Below, one piece after another: positions 1-9,938 of a stretch of DNA of 64,000 bases. Source of the stretch: Microthrixaceae bacterium. Its GTDB lineage: Bacteria > Actinomycetota > Acidimicrobiia > Acidimicrobiales > Microtrichaceae. The position numbers and the translations under genes are program-made. The notes below the pieces were generated by a model, which was not told the DNA's origin, did not search any database, and saw only the letters and a program-made list of their open reading frames with translations. Location: assembly GCA_023957975.1 (NCBI GenBank), contig JAMLGM010000004.1, positions 186,001 through 250,000 of the forward strand, read 5' to 3'. Each line of letters starts with the position of its first letter. Position 1 is the first letter of the stretch.

Positions 1-343
1 TGCACACCGACGTCGTCCAGGTGGTGCTCGGATGCGCGGTGCGTACCCACTCGACGAGAGGGTTGCCGTCGTGGGCCATCTCACGCGTGACGTAGCCGCC
101 GGGCACGACCACGACGTCGGGGGTGGGAACATCGTCGAAGGTGTGCTCGATGTCGAGGTGCAAAAGGCCCTTGTCGTCGGTCACCCGTCCTCGTTCGGCG
201 CCGACCAGCACGACCTCGGCCCCCGGCAACCACGTCAGGACCTGGTAGGGGCCGATCGCATCGAGGATCGTCATCTGGTCGTACATCGCGATGGCGATCG
301 CGGTGGTAGCTGCTGGTGAGTCAATAGCTCTCTGTTCGGTCAT
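1..343 (-). CDS. DJ-1/PfpI family protein (isonitrile hydratase-like), truncated by window edge
   Basis: The first 114 codons of a minus-strand gene starting ATG at 343; the rest lies outside the window. The fold is a DJ-1/PfpI glutamine-amidotransferase-like domain: an N-terminal strand with YDQMTILDAIGPYQVL, a central PDVVVVPGG strand, and then TSVC, where the visible part ends on the Cys that is the expected nucleophile-elbow residue. It starts 13 bases after the stop of the AraC-type regulator upstream on the same strand, so the two are probably one transcript. Small DJ-1 proteins next to GlxA regulators include isonitrile hydratases and stress-response enzymes. The substrate cannot be told from this fragment. 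Confidence 0.85.
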   Translation of the reverse strand, partial: MTEQRAIDSPAATTAIAIAMYDQMTILDAIGPYQVLTWLPGAEVVLVGAERGRVTDDKGLLHLDIEHTFDDVPTPDVVVVPGGYVTREMAHDGNPLVEWVRTAHPSTTWTTSVC

Positions 344-356
344 TGGAACGGCTCCT

Positions 357-1364
357 TCAGTGGGATGCATGGTGGTGGCGGTAGGCCGCCGGGCTGAGGC
401 CGAGCGTCCGGTCGAACACTCGGTGCAGGGTGGAAGGGTCGCCAAGTCCGCTACGTCGAGCGACCTCGGCGACGGTGAGGTCGGTGGTCTCGAGGAGCGA
501 CCGGGCGAGGTCCACTCGACACGACTCCACGTATCGACCGGGCGTCACCCCGACCTGCTCGCGAAAGACCCGGGCGAAATTGCGTGGGCTCATCGACGCC
601 ACCGCCGCGAGTGCAGCGACCGAGCAGTCCCCAGCCGGGTCGGCCGCAACCCAATCCTGAGCCTGTCGAATCTCGTCGCGTCTGGCCGTCGTCGCAGCGA
701 CCGGCGTTGAGAACTGCGACTGTCCACCCACCCTGCGCAGATACATCACGAGCCACTGCGCCACCTGCCGGGCCGACTCATCGTCGTGGTCCTGGGCGAC
801 CAGCGCGAGCGCGAGATCCATGCCCGCGGTGACCCCGGCGGAGGTCCAGACGCTGTCATGTCGGACGTAGATCGAGTCGGTCTCCACCGTGACGCTGGGA
901 TACTCGGCGGCGAGCCGCTGCGCCCAGGCCCAGTGGGTCGTCGCCCGCCGGCCGTCGAGCGCGCCGGTCGCGGCGAGGACGAATGCCCCCGTGCACACCG
1001 ACCCGACCCGCTCGCAGTCGCGCATCAACCGGCACAACTCGCCGACCAGTTCGGGGTTGGTGCTCTCGGTGCGGCTCCCCTGGCCGCCGGCGACGAGCAC
1101 GGTGTGGGGGAGTGGTTCGACGCGGCCGAGGTCCTCGAGCGCCCATCGTGGGGTGACGCCCAGCCCACTCGAGCAGTGAACCGGCATTCGCCCAAGGGTT
1201 GCGACGCCGACGTCGTAGCCGACGCGGCCCTCGGAGCCGACGCGGCCCTCGGAGCGCAGCACCTCATCGGCGGTACTGAACACTTCGAGCGGCCCGGTCA
1301 CGTCGAGGGACTGGACGCCGTCGTAGGCGATGATGGCAATTCGACGGGGGTGCGGCTCGGGCAT
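357..1364 (-). CDS. GlxA-family AraC-type transcriptional regulator with DJ-1/PfpI domain
   Basis: A 335-residue protein from ATG 1364 (MPEPHPRRIAIIAYDG). The frame is open further upstream, but that extension is low-complexity and the DJ-1 domain begins at the chosen start. Residues about 8-180 form the DJ-1/PfpI sensor domain, with SVCTGAFVLAATGALDGRRA holding the elbow Cys. The C-terminal ~100 residues are an AraC double helix-turn-helix (VAALAAVASMSPRNFARVFRE; TVAEVARRSGLGDPSTLHRVF). It is divergent from the monooxygenase at 1564 with 199 bases between them and precedes a second DJ-1 protein. A perfect 18-bp tandem duplication (1218-1253) adds a second SEGRVG unit. The effector is unknown. 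Confidence 0.9.
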   Translation of the reverse strand: MPEPHPRRIAIIAYDGVQSLDVTGPLEVFSTADEVLRSEGRVGSEGRVGYDVGVATLGRMPVHCSSGLGVTPRWALEDLGRVEPLPHTVLVAGGQGSRTESTNPELVGELCRLMRDCERVGSVCTGAFVLAATGALDGRRATTHWAWAQRLAAEYPSVTVETDSIYVRHDSVWTSAGVTAGMDLALALVAQDHDDESARQVAQWLVMYLRRVGGQSQFSTPVAATTARRDEIRQAQDWVAADPAGDCSVAALAAVASMSPRNFARVFREQVGVTPGRYVESCRVDLARSLLETTDLTVAEVARRSGLGDPSTLHRVFDRTLGLSPAAYRHHHASH

Positions 1365-1529
1365 AGGTCCAGACTGCGCCACCCCCGAGGCGGCCGCAAT
1401 GCCATGAATCATGCAGATCCGGACGACTTTGAGCCGGACGACCTCGATCGCTACGCCTTCGAGACGGACGACGCCGATGAGGCTCAACACGCTGCACCAA
1501 CGGACCGCCGCGGGGTGGTGGCTCGCATA

Positions 1530-1542
1530 GTGTCAGCGACAC
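1530..1542. promoter_or_regulatory. Candidate operator dyad upstream of the EthA-like monooxygenase
   Basis: A perfect inverted repeat, GTGTC-AGC-GACAC, lies 21 bases before the ATG at 1564 and just before the GAGGGGG ribosome-binding site. Its position would block transcription or initiation, as TetR-type repressor sites do. The motif AGTGTCAG also occurs in the dyad in front of the second monooxygenase (5046-5075). Binding by a repressor is inferred, not shown. Confidence 0.4.
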
Positions 1543-1563
1543 ACACCGCGAGGGGGCATTCGC

Positions 1564-3072
1564 ATGGAGACCGCTACACCCGGAAACGCAACTAGCGCGG
1601 GGTCGACGACCGATGTCGACGTGCTGATCGTCGGTGCGGGCATCTCGGGGATCGGTGCCGCGTATCACCTGGGTGACCAGCGACCCGGCACCACCTTCGT
1701 GATCCTCGACGCGTTGGATTCCTACGGAGGTACCTGGCTGACCCACCGCTACCCGGGCGTTCGTTCCGACAGCGACCTGTACACGCTCGGGTACCGCTTC
1801 AAGCCATGGACGGGGCGCCCGATTGCCTCAGGCGGCGAGATTATGGCCTACCTGGGCGAGGTGATCGACGAGAACGATCTCGCCCGCCACATCCGCTATC
1901 GCCGTCGGGTGACCGACGCGACGTGGTCGTCCGAGAAGGCCTGTTGGACGGTTACCGTGACCGTCCTCGACGCCGAGAGCACGGCGACCGAGACGTACAC
2001 CGCCGGGTTTCTGTGGATGTGTCAGGGCTACTACGACCACGGTGAGCCCTACACCCCCGACTGGCCGGGCCTGGACGATTACGCCGGCGCGCTCGTCCAC
2101 CCACAGCATTGGCCGAGGGATCTCGACCTCACCGACAAACGCGTCGTCGTGATCGGCTCGGGGGCCACCGCCGCCACGCTCGTTCCCGCCATCGCCGGCG
2201 ACGCGGCCCACGTCACGATGCTGCAGCGCTCGCCGACCTATTTCATCAACCGCCCCAACTCGAGCGAACTCGCCGACACGCTGCGCGGCCTCGACGTTCC
2301 CGAGGAGTGGACCTACGAGATCGTGCGCCGTCAGATGATGCAGCTCACCGATCTGTTGACCACGACCGCACGCGATCACCCCGACTATGTGCGAGACATG
2401 CTGCTCGACGAGGTGCGCAACCAGCTTCCCGAGGGATTCGACGTCGACACGCACTTCACGCCGTCGTATCGCCCGTGGCAACAGCGTCTCGCTGCGGTGC
2501 CCGACGGCGACCTGTTCGATGCGATCCGTGGCGGCAAGGTCTCGATGGTGACCGACACGATCAAGCGGTTCACGCCGACGGGGATCGAGACCGATGGTGG
2601 CGAGACGCTTGAGGCCGAGGTCGTCGTCACCGCCACGGGATTCAACCTCTCGGTACTCGGCGACATCGACTTCACCGTCGACGGCGAATCGATCGACCCG
2701 TCCACGCTGGTGTCCTATCGAGGCATCATGTTCTCGGGCCTGCCGAACCTGGCCTATGTGTTCGGCTATTTCCGGGCCAGTTGGACGCTTCGTGCCGACA
2801 TCATCAGCGACTTTGTGTGCCGCGTCCTCACCCGCATGGACGAGCGCGGCGACACGACGGTGATGCCGCGCCTTCGCGACAGCGACGCCGACATGGCCCT
2901 GTTGCCGTGGGTCGATCCCGAGAACTTCAACCCGGGCTACCTGGCGCGGTCACTCGACCGGATGCCTCGCCGCGGTGATCGTGAGCCGTGGACGTGGGGC
3001 AGTGAATACCCCGATGAGAAGGCGGCGCTCGAAGCCGCCGATCTCGACGACGGGACCCTGCAGTTCTCCTGA
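1564..3072 (+). CDS. EthA-like flavin-containing Baeyer-Villiger monooxygenase
   Basis: A 502-residue FAD/NADPH monooxygenase. FAD-binding GAGISG is at residues 24-29, GGTW at 55-58, the BVMO fingerprint in the form YAGALVHPQHWP at 173-184 (Y for the usual first F), and the NADPH Rossmann motif GSGATA at about 198-203. Segments such as RYPGVRSDSDLYTLGYRF, TMLQRSPTY and NASW-like FRASWTLRADI match, from memory, mycobacterial EthA (489 aa), which oxidises ketones and activates thioamide drugs. A GAGGGGG ribosome-binding site precedes ATG 1564. It converges with a second BVMO and is divergent from a GlxA regulator. The natural substrate is unknown; ketones or long-chain carbonyls are likely for the family. 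Confidence 0.9.
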   Translation: METATPGNATSAGSTTDVDVLIVGAGISGIGAAYHLGDQRPGTTFVILDALDSYGGTWLTHRYPGVRSDSDLYTLGYRFKPWTGRPIASGGEIMAYLGEVIDENDLARHIRYRRRVTDATWSSEKACWTVTVTVLDAESTATETYTAGFLWMCQGYYDHGEPYTPDWPGLDDYAGALVHPQHWPRDLDLTDKRVVVIGSGATAATLVPAIAGDAAHVTMLQRSPTYFINRPNSSELADTLRGLDVPEEWTYEIVRRQMMQLTDLLTTTARDHPDYVRDMLLDEVRNQLPEGFDVDTHFTPSYRPWQQRLAAVPDGDLFDAIRGGKVSMVTDTIKRFTPTGIETDGGETLEAEVVVTATGFNLSVLGDIDFTVDGESIDPSTLVSYRGIMFSGLPNLAYVFGYFRASWTLRADIISDFVCRVLTRMDERGDTTVMPRLRDSDADMALLPWVDPENFNPGYLARSLDRMPRRGDREPWTWGSEYPDEKAALEAADLDDGTLQFS

Positions 3073-3107
3073 CGGCGGTACTCGGAACGGGAGGCCGGCC
3101 GGTCGTC

Positions 3108-3166
3108 GCCGCGAACTTTGTGCAGAACGTGACATCACGTGTCACTTTCAGCAGAAAGTTCGCGGC
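3108..3166. terminator. 59-bp dyad between convergent monooxygenase genes (REP/terminator-like)
   Basis: Outer arms GCCGCGAACTTT (3108-3119) and AAAGTTCGCGGC (3155-3166) are perfect 12-mers. An inner pair, GTGACA/TGTCAC, shares the same centre (3137). Overall the arms are 27 bases with three mismatches and a 5-base loop. It starts 35 bases after the stop of the plus-strand monooxygenase and ends 30 bases from the stop of the minus-strand one, so it may terminate both. There is no T-tract. Its size and position match five other palindromes in the window, although the sequence differs. Confidence 0.6.
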
Positions 3167-3196
3167 TGTACCTCAGCACGCGCCCAGCGCCGAGCC

Positions 3197-5011
3197 TCAG
3201 CGGGTGGTCTTGGTGCCCTTCAACTCACCGGAGTCGCGCCACGCTTCGAGGTACTCGACGTATTCCATGAGCGGTCCGGGAAACACGGCGCTGCGTGCGG
3301 CCAACATCGTGCGTTCACCCTCGCTGTTGTTGTAGCTCGGGGTGCACGTGCGGTTGTAGCGGGCGAGGGGACCGGAGGCCTCCCACAGGATGTTCATCCA
3401 CTCGTCTTCGGCCTCGACGGTCGCCTCGATGGTGGCGATGCCCTCGTCGCGGCAGTGTTCGATCATCCAGGCGATGTGGTTGGTCGACTCGCCCAGGAAG
3501 TGGACGAAGTTCAATCCGAACCCGGCCTGAACGAAGCTCACGACGAAGAAGTTCGGGAACTCGGCGGTGAGCACCCCGTGCAACGAGTGGGTGCCGTCGT
3601 GCCAGCGTTCGCTGAGCTTGGCGCCACCACGCCCGATCGGGTCGAACCCGAGACGGCCGACCAGGCCGCTCGTCACCTCGAACCCCGACGCGAACACCAT
3701 CAGGTCGAGCGGGTATTCGGTGCCGTCGATGATCGGCCCGTTCTCGCTCATCTCGCGAACGCCCTTGCCGTCGGTGTCGACGAGATGGACATTCGGGAGG
3801 TTGAACGACTGCAGGTACTCGTCGTGGAAACAGAGGCGCTTGCAGTGCTTGCCGTACCACGGCTTGAGCTTCTCGGCGGTGGCGGGGTCTTCGACGACCT
3901 CGTCGATGCGGCGTCGGAATCCCTCCATCACCTCGAAGTCGATGCGTTCGAGTTCCAGGCGTTCCTCTTCGGTTGCCGGCTGGCGTTGGGTGTCGACCTT
4001 CAGCGCCTGGCCCCAACCATCGCCCACGAGGTCGACCTCGGGCTGTTGGCCCGTCGCCACCGAGGTGAAGTTGAGGGTGCGTTCACGCTGCCAGCCCGGG
4101 GACAGCGATTTGAACCATTCGGCGTCGATCGGCTGCTGATTGCGCACCCCGACTGCGGAGGGCGTGCGCTGGAAGACGTACACCTCCTTGGCGGTCCGGG
4201 CGAGTTGCGGGACGACCTGTACGGCGGTCGCTCCGGTGCCGATGATGCCCACGACCTTGTCGGCGAGACGGTCCAACGGTTCGGTCGGGCTACCGCCGGT
4301 GTAGTCGTAATCCCAGCGTGTCGTGTGGAACGCCTTGCCCTTGAAGTTCTCGATCCCGTCGATCCCGGGCAGCTTCGCCTTGTGCATGAGTCCGCCGGCG
4401 GAGATGAAGAAGCGGGCGCGGATGCGGTCGCCGCGCTGGGTGGTCACCTCCCAGCGGTTGGCGGCGTCGTCCCACGCCAGCCCTTCGATCTCGGTCTGGA
4501 ACAAGGCGTGGTCATAGAGGTCGAAGTGGCGACCGAGCAATTGGGCGTAGCCGAAGATCTCCGTGGCGCTCGCATAGCGCTCGGTGGGCATGTAGCCCGT
4601 CTCTTCGAGCAGCGGCAGGTAGATGGTGGAATCGACGTCGCACATGCAGCCCGGGTAGCGGTTCCAGTACCAGGTGCCGCCGAAGTCGGCGGCCTTTTCG
4701 ATGATCCGAAAGCTGGTGATGCCGCGTTTGGTGAGGTTGATGCCGGCGAGCATGCCCGCCCATCCGCCGCCGAGGATGACCACCTCGGTCTCTTCGATGA
4801 CGGGGTCGCGTGTGAAGTCCGGATCCGCCCACGGGTCACGGTCGAGGTCGTACTCGTCGAGGGAGTGGTACTGCGCAAGCCCTTCGTCGCGCAGTCGCTT
4901 GGCCCGTTCGGCCTCGTAGCGTGACTTCGCCGAGTCGATGGCGTCGTCGAGATCGGTGCCGTGTGCGCCGCCGGCGTCGCTGCCGGGCGAGGTGGAGTCG
5001 GGTCGGGTCAT
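3197..5011 (-). CDS. Baeyer-Villiger monooxygenase, phenylacetone/steroid-type
   Basis: A 604-residue class-B flavoprotein monooxygenase starting ATG 5011 (MTRPDSTSPG). An in-frame ATG 39 bases upstream would run into the operator dyad. FAD motif GGGWAG is at 81-86, GGTWYWNRYPGCMCDVDS at about 111-128, the BVMO fingerprint FKGKAFHTTRWD at 223-234, and the NADPH motif GTGATA at 258-263. Length and N-terminal extension fit the phenylacetone/cyclohexanone monooxygenase group, which inserts oxygen next to ketones to give esters or lactones. It is separate in type from the EthA-like neighbour. Together they suggest ketone or steroid/terpenoid breakdown, but no hydrolase partner is adjacent. Confidence 0.93.
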   Translation of the reverse strand: MTRPDSTSPGSDAGGAHGTDLDDAIDSAKSRYEAERAKRLRDEGLAQYHSLDEYDLDRDPWADPDFTRDPVIEETEVVILGGGWAGMLAGINLTKRGITSFRIIEKAADFGGTWYWNRYPGCMCDVDSTIYLPLLEETGYMPTERYASATEIFGYAQLLGRHFDLYDHALFQTEIEGLAWDDAANRWEVTTQRGDRIRARFFISAGGLMHKAKLPGIDGIENFKGKAFHTTRWDYDYTGGSPTEPLDRLADKVVGIIGTGATAVQVVPQLARTAKEVYVFQRTPSAVGVRNQQPIDAEWFKSLSPGWQRERTLNFTSVATGQQPEVDLVGDGWGQALKVDTQRQPATEEERLELERIDFEVMEGFRRRIDEVVEDPATAEKLKPWYGKHCKRLCFHDEYLQSFNLPNVHLVDTDGKGVREMSENGPIIDGTEYPLDLMVFASGFEVTSGLVGRLGFDPIGRGGAKLSERWHDGTHSLHGVLTAEFPNFFVVSFVQAGFGLNFVHFLGESTNHIAWMIEHCRDEGIATIEATVEAEDEWMNILWEASGPLARYNRTCTPSYNNSEGERTMLAARSAVFPGPLMEYVEYLEAWRDSGELKGTKTTR

Positions 5012-5045
5012 GGCGGCCTCCGAGCGGGGTGTGAACCGGACGTAC

Positions 5046-5075
5046 GTCAAAATCTGACGAAGTGTCAGATTTGAC
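5046..5075. promoter_or_regulatory. TetR-type operator candidate upstream of the second monooxygenase
   Basis: GTCAAAATCTGAC (5046-5058) and GTCAGATTTGAC (5064-5075) form an inverted repeat with one bulged A and a 5-base spacer. It lies 35-64 bases before the minus-strand ATG at 5011, where a promoter would be. The symmetric TCTGAC/GTCAGA core is typical in style of TetR-family sites. No TetR gene is present in the window, so a distant regulator is implied. Confidence 0.5.
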
Positions 5076-5144
5076 TGATCATCCTACGGTGCGGCGGCGG
5101 CATCGAGGAAAATCACCGGTGACTCCTGCCACAAGCGGCCGCCG

Positions 5145-7544
<2,400 letters not shown>

Positions 7545-7605
7545 CGGAACCTCTTTAGCATTTCGGCCACCCTGCATGTTTCCCACCCCGCCCGCTTCCC
7601 ACCCC

Positions 7606-7663
7606 GCCCGTTTCCCGATAACCAGTGGTCGTGATCACGACCACTGGTTATCGGGAAACGGGC
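7606..7663. terminator. Perfect 58-bp palindrome, subfamily A
   Basis: Every base from 7606 to 7663 pairs about the centre CGTGATCACG with no loop. The core AACCAGTGGTCGTGATCACG and its complement recur at 13057 and 14708; the outer arms here read GCCCGTTTCCCGAT. It begins 25 bases beyond the stop of the minus-strand VIT gene, between that gene and the UvrA-like gene start. A transcript would fold into a 29-bp stem. No T-tract follows. It could be a terminator or a REP-type mobile palindrome. Confidence 0.75.
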
Positions 7664-7688
7664 GTTTGGTCGGCCGCGGATCGGCCGG

Positions 7689-8393
7689 TCAGCCGTTGAA
7701 CGTGCCGACGAGCTGGCCTACCGCATAGGTGATGGCCATCGCCGCCGCTCCGCCCACCAGCAGTCGGACGACGGCCTTGGCCGGTGAGGAGCCGCCGAGT
7801 CGGGCACTGATGAATCCGGTCGCGCACAGTCCGAGGAGCACCGCCGCAAACGTGACAGGAATACGAATCGACGCCGCCGAGACCAACACCGCTATGAGCG
7901 GAAGCAGCGCACCGACCGAGAACGCAGCCAGGGAGGAACCGGCGGCACCCCACGGTCTGGTGAGGTTGTGGCGGTCGATGCCGAGTTCGACTCGAAGGTG
8001 GGCCTCGAGGGGATCCTCGGCGGTGAGCTCGTCGGCCACGTTCTTCGCGGTCGCCGCGGTGAGTCCTTGTTGCCGGAGAATCTCGATGAGTTCCTGGTGT
8101 TCGGCAACTGGCATCTCCTCGAGTTCCTGGCGTTCTTTACGAATGAGGGCCCGTTCGACATCGCGCTGGGTGCTGACCGAGACGAACTCGCCGAGGGCCA
8201 TGGACACCGCACCCGAGATGAGCCCCGCCACCCCGGCCGTTGCAATCGCCGAGGTGTCGGTGGTGGCCGCGGCAACGCCGATCACCAGGCCTGCAGTCGA
8301 GATGATGCCATCGTTGGCTCCCAGCACCCCGGCACGCAGCCGCGACATGTGGTTGTTCAGATCGTCGCGGTGGGGCTCGGACTGATGGATCAT
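7689..8393 (-). CDS. VIT1/CCC1-family iron/manganese transporter
   Basis: A 234-residue membrane protein. The N-terminal LRAGVLGANDGIISTAGLVIGVA and the segment ISGAVSMALGEFVSVSTQRDVERA are characteristic of the VIT/CCC1 family, which moves Fe2+/Mn2+ out of the cytoplasm. Two helices precede a charged cytoplasmic stretch (ERALIRKERQELEEMP, residues about 85-150), and three more follow at the C-terminus, the usual five-helix plan. The start codon overlaps the stop of the upstream unknown gene (ATGA), so translation is coupled. A large palindrome follows its 3' end. Confidence 0.9.
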   Translation of the reverse strand: MIHQSEPHRDDLNNHMSRLRAGVLGANDGIISTAGLVIGVAAATTDTSAIATAGVAGLISGAVSMALGEFVSVSTQRDVERALIRKERQELEEMPVAEHQELIEILRQQGLTAATAKNVADELTAEDPLEAHLRVELGIDRHNLTRPWGAAGSSLAAFSVGALLPLIAVLVSAASIRIPVTFAAVLLGLCATGFISARLGGSSPAKAVVRLLVGGAAAMAITYAVGQLVGTFNG

Positions 8394-9367
8394 GCGGACG
8401 AGCCCTCCTCGGTGGCTGGCGCGTCGGTGGTTGGCGCGTCGGTTGTTGCGGCTCCGAGTGCGGAGAGCATCTCGACAAAGTCCACCGGCGGCGAGAACTC
8501 GAGGCCCTCGTCGGTGGCGCGTGACGGCAGCGCGGTCCAGGTGCCGTCACGCCACCACAACAGGTTCGGGGAGATCGGGCCAGGGCCGTCGCTGGCCAAC
8601 CGGAGGGCGAACGGCAACATGGCGTTGATCGCGTCGACCACGCCGAGGTCGCGAATGACGTGCGCGGCAAAGGTATGCCGCCGGGGGATCGCCACGAGGA
8701 TGCCGTGTGGTGCAGCGAGCGCCGCATCGGTGTCGAGGTGGTGTGCGAGCACCGCGGCGAGGTCGCTGACCTTGCTGGCGACGAAGAAACTCGACCCGGC
8801 AAACGCGTGGAGTTCGGCCTTTCCGACCATCGAGACGTCGTGGCGCTCGATGATGTCGGCCTCGCGCACGTTTTCCCAGGCGCGCTGCCAGAGTCCGGTG
8901 GGATCGGCCTGATCGTCGAGGCGGTCGAGATCGTCGGGGGTGACGGTGCGGATGAGCGTCGGCAATTCGACCACGAGACACGCCCAGATGCCCGGTGCGA
9001 ACTCGGTCCAGAACGGGGTGTCGAGCGCCTCGGGCGGCATGGAACCGGCGGCCATCAGTCGAACGCGGAGGTGTTGCGGACCTACCGGCTCGTTCAGCGA
9101 GTCGGCCATCTCCTCGAAGTGGGCTTCCAGCGCCTCATCCCACGTGGCGACGTCGCGGTCGGCGAGTCGCTTTGCGAGCGGCAACAGGCTGTAGACGATG
9201 CCGTCGCTGGAATCGAGCCGCCCGGGACCGCCGAAGTGGACATCGAGGCCGGCCATTCGGGCCTGAACGAGCGCCGTTTCGCAGAACCGCTCCCAGTGCT
9301 CGGCCGGAAAGAACGCAAACTCGGCGCTCTGGGGTGGGGTAGTGGTGGGTTCGAAGTCCGCGGCCAT
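8390..9367 (-). CDS. Uncharacterised 325-residue soluble protein coupled to the VIT transporter
   Basis: Starts ATG 9367 (MAADFEPTTT); open frame continues upstream but the extension is low-complexity and runs into the divergent promoter region. There is no signal peptide or membrane segment. Segments FAGSSFFVASKVSDLAAVLA and HGILVAIPRRHTFAAHVI resemble, loosely, DUF1444-type proteins; that link is weak. The C-terminus carries a TDAPTTDAPATEE repeat, probably disordered. Its stop overlaps the VIT start by 4 bases, so it is made together with a metal transporter. I do not recognise a function. Confidence 0.7.
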   Translation of the reverse strand: MAADFEPTTTPPQSAEFAFFPAEHWERFCETALVQARMAGLDVHFGGPGRLDSSDGIVYSLLPLAKRLADRDVATWDEALEAHFEEMADSLNEPVGPQHLRVRLMAAGSMPPEALDTPFWTEFAPGIWACLVVELPTLIRTVTPDDLDRLDDQADPTGLWQRAWENVREADIIERHDVSMVGKAELHAFAGSSFFVASKVSDLAAVLAHHLDTDAALAAPHGILVAIPRRHTFAAHVIRDLGVVDAINAMLPFALRLASDGPGPISPNLLWWRDGTWTALPSRATDEGLEFSPPVDFVEMLSALGAATTDAPTTDAPATEEGSSA

Positions 9368-9452
9368 CGCCCGAACCCTACCGTCGCCGCAGTTTGGTGC
9401 GGGTCGGTAGCCCGAGTGTGGTTGCCGAGGATCGACGACGGGCGGGGAGAAT

Positions 9453-9488
9453 CTCCAGTTCAGGAGTACTATGCCTGTAGAACTGGAG
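9453..9488. promoter_or_regulatory. Palindrome over the antitoxin ribosome-binding site (autoregulatory operator candidate)
   Basis: CTCCAGTTC (9453-9461) and GAACTGGAG (9480-9488) are perfect 9-base arms around an 18-base spacer. The right arm overlaps the GGAGGT ribosome-binding site (9485-9490) of the antitoxin starting at 9498. DNA-binding antitoxins of this class usually repress their own promoter, so this is a plausible operator. The arms could also pair in mRNA and mask the ribosome-binding site. Confidence 0.45.
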
Positions 9489-9497
9489 GTGATGCGA

Positions 9498-9938
9498 ATG
9501 ACGGTTTTGGATGTCAGATTGCCTGCGACGCCGAGCGAGGTCGGTGTCTGGCCCGACCTGCATGACCGCGACGTCCGTGCCGAACTCACCCCGGCGGCGA
9601 TTCGTGCGGTGGCTCGCCTGGCGGATCGCTGGAAGCTCACCGTTGGTGACGTGTGCAGTCTCCTCGGTGCTATCTCGGAGAGCAGTTGGCACTCGTGGCA
9701 ACGCTCCGCGCCTGCGGCGCTGAGCGTGGATCAGCTCACGCGCGTCTCGTTGCTCTTGGGGATCTACACCTCGCTGCACGTGTTGCATCCAGGGCCGCTC
9801 GCCGACGAGTGGGTGCGGCGCCCGAACTCCAATGTGTTGTTCCTCGGTCGAACCCCGTTGGACGTGATGCGTGTCGGAGGTATTCCGGCGATGCTCGAGG
9901 TCCGGGCGCTGCTCGACGGCCGTCGCGGCGGACTGTGA
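9498..9938 (+). CDS. Xre/MbcA/ParS-type antitoxin with toxin-binding (DUF2384) domain
   Basis: 146 residues from ATG 9498, chosen because GGAGGT sits 7 bases before it; an alternative ATG at 9471 lies inside the operator palindrome. The N-terminal half (about residues 30-70) is a helix-turn-helix-like region (LTPAAIRAVARLADRWKLTV...LLGAISESSWHSW). The C-terminal part has the DUF2384 pattern (LSVDQLTRVSLLLGIYTSLHVLH; NVLFLGRTPLDVMRVGGIPAMLEVRALLDG). Such proteins bind and neutralise RES-domain toxins. The stop overlaps the toxin GTG start by 4 bases, the usual TA order and coupling. Confidence 0.87.
   Translation: MTVLDVRLPATPSEVGVWPDLHDRDVRAELTPAAIRAVARLADRWKLTVGDVCSLLGAISESSWHSWQRSAPAALSVDQLTRVSLLLGIYTSLHVLHPGPLADEWVRRPNSNVLFLGRTPLDVMRVGGIPAMLEVRALLDGRRGGL

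Noticed and set aside
1365..1490. N-terminal extension of the GlxA regulator
   Set aside because: Low-complexity Val/Arg-rich translation with no family match; DJ-1 domains start within a few residues of ATG 1364.
2975..4924. A 649-codon open frame on the plus strand over the second monooxygenase
   Set aside because: It is antisense to a gene with clear FAD, NADPH and BVMO motifs; its translation is Val/Gly/Asp/Arg-rich with no domain, as expected from a GC-rich third-position shadow.
7606..7663. Palindrome as an insertion-sequence end or replication origin
   Set aside because: No transposase, DnaA boxes or AT-rich region nearby, and related copies recur beside several stop codons, which fits a terminator or REP element better.
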